Source: DHVE2 group archaeon (GTDB taxonomy: Archaea > Thermoplasmatota > Thermoplasmata > Thermoplasmatales > Aciduliprofundaceae). From it: a DNA stretch of 7,540 nucleotides. The DNA lies in contig WAOZ01000050.1 in the NCBI GenBank assembly GCA_015520975.1, positions 1 to 7,540 of the forward strand, read 5' to 3'. The notes under the pieces were generated by a model. That model had not been told where the DNA came from and ran no database searches. It saw nothing but the letters and a program-made list of their open reading frames with translations. Of the stretch, positions 5,182 to 7,540 are shown piece after piece. Each line of letters begins with the position of its first letter. The first letter of the stretch is position 1. The position numbers were made by a program, and so were the translations under genes.

Positions 5182-7540
5182 TCAGGTCCAGAGATAGTAC
5201 GACGATGCTGCTGGTATCTCAGGAGAATTGCTCTCGCCAAATATGAATACATCGTCTATGAACACGCCATGCGGATCATTTGGATAGCTCGGATCATACG
5301 ATGGATAAGATGTCGCATTCGTCGCTATTCTGAATCTGATCAATATTATCTTACCTGCCCAGCCACTGAGATCACAATTTATTCTCAGCAATGTTGTAGA
5401 TTTGACCCAGTTATAGGAAGCGGTACTGCCATCATCCGCCACTCCTGAGAAGTTCCCGTGTCCGCTTGAACCCCAGCCAATTCTCACACCGTATGTGATG
5501 GAGTTCCATGTCATGCCATTATCATCGCTTATTTCAACTCTCACCGTAGCAGGTGGCACTCCCGCCGCTGGATTTATATTGAACCTTATCCAGAAATTGA
5601 GTGTTACATTCCTCGCTGTCGTTAGATCTATCTGCTTGGAGATTAGTGAGGAATCAACTCCAACCGGCAAATCACCAGTGGCATTTTCATAGGCCCATGC
5701 ATAGTCACCAGAATGCGCACCTGTTGGTCCTGTGGATCCGAAGTTAACCAGTTTCCAGACATCTCTGACCCCGTCGCCTGTAACCTCTATTTTCACATCA
5801 TCTAAGTACCATCCCATCGATGGATTCCATCCCATACTCGGAGACAATCCACCGACTTGAACTAACATAAAGACTATTCTTATGTATCTGTATTGTTTTA
5901 TGTATGAAGTCAAGTTCACCTGTATATAATCCCAGCTAAATGTTCCATGACCACTTCTCCCATTAAAGCACCAGTATGGATGATTTCCATTGGCATCTAT
6001 CAATCCTGTTTGTACACCATCAACTGTGGGACCTCCAGTATATAGATTATCGTCTACAGCTGAAAACTTGAGATTCCCTGTATAAGATTGAGTTGGAACA
6101 AGGTAATATCTGTGTGTCGAATCCCATATCCAAGTGGTTCCATCATCGGAGCCCCATAGATACATTATGCCACCATTGGTACCATCTGTCATCCAATATT
6201 TTGTCCAGAATGTTAACATTGCACTCTTTGCCTGTCCCACATCAACAGTGGGCGTTATAAGGAAAGTATAGTTCATATGGGTGTTCACATTATTCAGGTA
6301 CTGCTGAGGTACTGTTCCACCAGTAGTACCAGATGCTGGTGGTGTGTAATCAATATAATACACTACCATAACATCATCAACTGCAATATTATCATATGTA
6401 CTCTGTATTTCTATCTTTATATCATAGCTATCCAAACTCGCAATATTCGCTGGGAGTTCTACATAACAATATGCTTCGTATGGATCTCTACTGCTCAAAT
6501 AATCAACCTTGTAGTTGGTCCCAATGATATCTGTTGTTGACCCATCTAAAACATTTGATAAAGTAGCTATCAGAGTACCCGCAGCATAAACATTGATTGT
6601 CGCATCCGGCCAGTTCCAGTCGTTATAATTAAGCCCAACCCAGAAGCTGATATTTGCACCAACAATTGTATAACTACCAGGATAATGATAATGAAGAACA
6701 TCGTACGGGTATACCGTGTGTTCCATGTATGCTCCAGCAGTAGATGTCTGCGCAACCCAATATTCGTCTTGCCACCCTCCACTCTGGGATTTATAATAGT
6801 AATTTCCATCACTTGTAGACACTATAGAAAAACCACTTTGAATCCATAGACCCGTGAAACCAGGTGTTGATGCATCTCCTGGCGTACCTGTTCCTCCCAG
6901 TGGAGCATACGCTCTGAATCCATCAGAAAACACAACAGCACCTAAATTTGAAATAGTTGTTGCACGAATACCCGCTGAGAAAGGAGTTATAGGCTGTGGT
7001 GATATGGCTCTTATTCCACCAGTCGATGCTGTCTGCGCAAGCAAAGATATGAAAGTAGTGAATGCTCCCTCTATTGCCGCAGGATCACTCTCAAATAAAG
7101 CCATAGAAACATTACCAGTAGAAGAATTGCCTAATGGGAACAAACGACCATCCCATGCATTCGGCGCTATTGATATGGCCATCACGCTGTAATTTATGTT
7201 AAGAAGTCCATTTCCGTTAGTATATGATTGAATGGGTCCTGTTTCAACCTCATAATAGCCTCCACCAGGTGCATATTTATAGTAATCCTCATCACTGTTG
7301 CTTAGACCATCAGTCATCAAAAGAAGACCTTTCACAGCATCAGCTCTACCATATGTATCCATGTACTCCACTGCATCCGCCACTGTATCATACATTGGAG
7401 TCGCCCCAGTAGCAACTAAGGATTTTAAGGCAGGATCTAGGATATTCTGTATATTAGATTGCGTAGCATATGTGAAGCCCAACAACTCTTGAGTATCACC
7501 ATTGCCATTTTGATTAAATACAAATATAGCCACTCTATCC
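5182..7540 (-). CDS. extracellular VWA-domain protein with three jelly-roll/MAM-like modules (partial, 5' end off the window)
   Basis: The frame stays open to the right edge. The GTG at 7533-7531 is an internal Val of DRVAIFVFN, a VWA core beta strand, so the true start lies beyond 7540. Residues are counted from that Val. VWA, about 1-167: Thr45 (TGATPMYD) and Asp75 (LLMTDG) match the second and third metal-site (MIDAS) loops; the DxSxS loop is outside the window. Three beta-sandwich modules follow at about 196-392, 404-585 and 586-767. Each has a Phe-Trp strand (297-298, 442-443, 647-648) and ends in a hydrophobic-Asp-Asp-Val strand (385-388, 577-580, 759-762). SDDGTTW (462-468) and SDDNGMTW (669-676) resemble Asp-box hairpins. 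Rich in Gly/Ser/Thr/Asn/Tyr/Trp, with only three Cys, as expected for an exported protein. A likely role is surface adhesion or ligand binding; the ligand and substrate are unknown. The C-terminus ends 16 residues after the last module, with no membrane helix or sorting signal seen. It converges on leuS, 12 bases away. Confidence 0.85.
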   Translation of the reverse strand, partial: DRVAIFVFNQNGNGDTQELLGFTYATQSNIQNILDPALKSLVATGATPMYDTVADAVEYMDTYGRADAVKGLLLMTDGLSNSDEDYYKYAPGGGYYEVETGPIQSYTNGNGLLNINYSVMAISIAPNAWDGRLFPLGNSSTGNVSMALFESDPAAIEGAFTTFISLLAQTASTGGIRAISPQPITPFSAGIRATTISNLGAVVFSDGFRAYAPLGGTGTPGDASTPGFTGLWIQSGFSIVSTSDGNYYYKSQSGGWQDEYWVAQTSTAGAYMEHTVYPYDVLHYHYPGSYTIVGANISFWVGLNYNDWNWPDATINVYAAGTLIATLSNVLDGSTTDIIGTNYKVDYLSSRDPYEAYCYVELPANIASLDSYDIKIEIQSTYDNIAVDDVMVVYYIDYTPPASGTTGGTVPQQYLNNVNTHMNYTFLITPTVDVGQAKSAMLTFWTKYWMTDGTNGGIMYLWGSDDGTTWIWDSTHRYYLVPTQSYTGNLKFSAVDDNLYTGGPTVDGVQTGLIDANGNHPYWCFNGRSGHGTFSWDYIQVNLTSYIKQYRYIRIVFMLVQVGGLSPSMGWNPSMGWYLDDVKIEVTGDGVRDVWKLVNFGSTGPTGAHSGDYAWAYENATGDLPVGVDSSLISKQIDLTTARNVTLNFWIRFNINPAAGVPPATVRVEISDDNGMTWNSITYGVRIGWGSSGHGNFSGVADDGSTASYNWVKSTTLLRINCDLSGWAGKIILIRFRIATNATSYPSYDPSYPNDPHGVFIDDVFIFGESNSPEIPAASSYYLWT
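5233..6948 (-). repeat. three tandem divergent beta-sandwich modules (protein-level repeat)
   Basis: Within the minus-strand VWA protein, three modules of roughly 180-195 residues lie at about 6948-6358, 6324-5779 and 5778-5233. They share an FW strand near the middle and a closing D-D-V strand; the closing Asp pairs are 192 and 182 residues apart. The first opens with VVFSDGF and a later GLW, and the third with VWKLVNF and HSGDYAW, both typical openings of MAM/immune-inhibitor-A-like jelly-roll domains. The copies are too divergent to be seen at DNA level, so this is an old duplication or shuffling. Assignment is by motif reading only. Confidence 0.55.
5809..5841 (-). repeat. short in-frame duplication encoding PSMGW twice
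   Basis: CCATCCCAT occurs at 5809-5817 and again at 5827-5835, exactly 18 bases apart. In the minus-strand protein this gives PSMGW at residues 565-569 and 571-575, separated by one Asn. It lies in the loop just before the closing LDDV strand of the second beta-sandwich module. It keeps the frame and looks like a recent slippage duplication. Confidence 0.6.

Noticed and set aside
6854..7192. Plus-strand open frame of 112 codons opposite the VWA gene
   Set aside because: It is antisense to a coding frame with clear VWA and linker motifs, lacks a ribosome site of note and shows no family signature.
7531..7533. GTG as the start codon of the minus-strand VWA protein
   Set aside because: It encodes the Val of DRVAIFVFN, an internal VWA beta strand. 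The two codons before it (Asp, Arg) are still in frame and fit the family, and the DxSxS metal-site loop is missing, so the gene continues past the window.
1..7540. CRISPR array, transposon ends, toxin-antitoxin or defence island
   Set aside because: No regularly spaced repeats, no transposase motif, no terminal inverted repeats and no small paired genes. The window is filled by three long genes.

Overview
The window most likely comes from an archaeon, probably a euryarchaeote. The main evidence is the leucyl-tRNA synthetase, which is of the archaeal/eukaryotic type: about 940 residues, with the archaeal-type post-CP1 block, an NDQRHT-type segment and a KISKS loop. Supporting signs are the AGA/ATA-rich codon use, TATA-box-like promoter elements and a T-tract terminator without a hairpin. 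A member of the Thermoplasmatota (an Aciduliprofundum/DHVE2-like lineage) is possible from overall impression, but this is a weak inference that needs a database search.

Layout. (1) Positions 1-33 are the last bases before katG and may hold the end of an upstream gene. (2) Positions 34-2211 (+) encode a full-length bifunctional catalase-peroxidase, KatG, with every catalytic residue and the Met-Tyr-Trp crosslink residues present. (3) Positions 2212-2343 are a 132-base intergenic region with a small hairpin, two direct-repeat pairs that are inverted relative to each other, and two AT-rich TATA-like elements. (4) Positions 2344-5169 (+) encode a complete cytosolic leucyl-tRNA synthetase with an editing domain. 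(5) Positions 5170-5181 are a 12-base convergent gap made almost entirely of A on the + strand, which reads as a T-tract terminator for the minus-strand gene. (6) Positions 5182-7540 (-) are the C-terminal 785 or so residues of a large extracellular-type protein. It has the rear part of a von Willebrand factor A (VWA) domain followed by three jelly-roll/MAM-like beta-sandwich modules. Its N-terminus lies beyond the right edge.

The three genes do not form an evident pathway. KatG is an oxidative-stress enzyme, LeuRS is a housekeeping translation enzyme with its own apparent promoter, and the VWA protein is probably a surface or secreted adhesion-type protein on an opposing transcript. I see no CRISPR array, insertion sequence, tRNA or defence module. 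The parts most worth a second look are the VWA/triple-sandwich protein, whose C-terminus shows no anchor, and the repeat cluster between katG and leuS.
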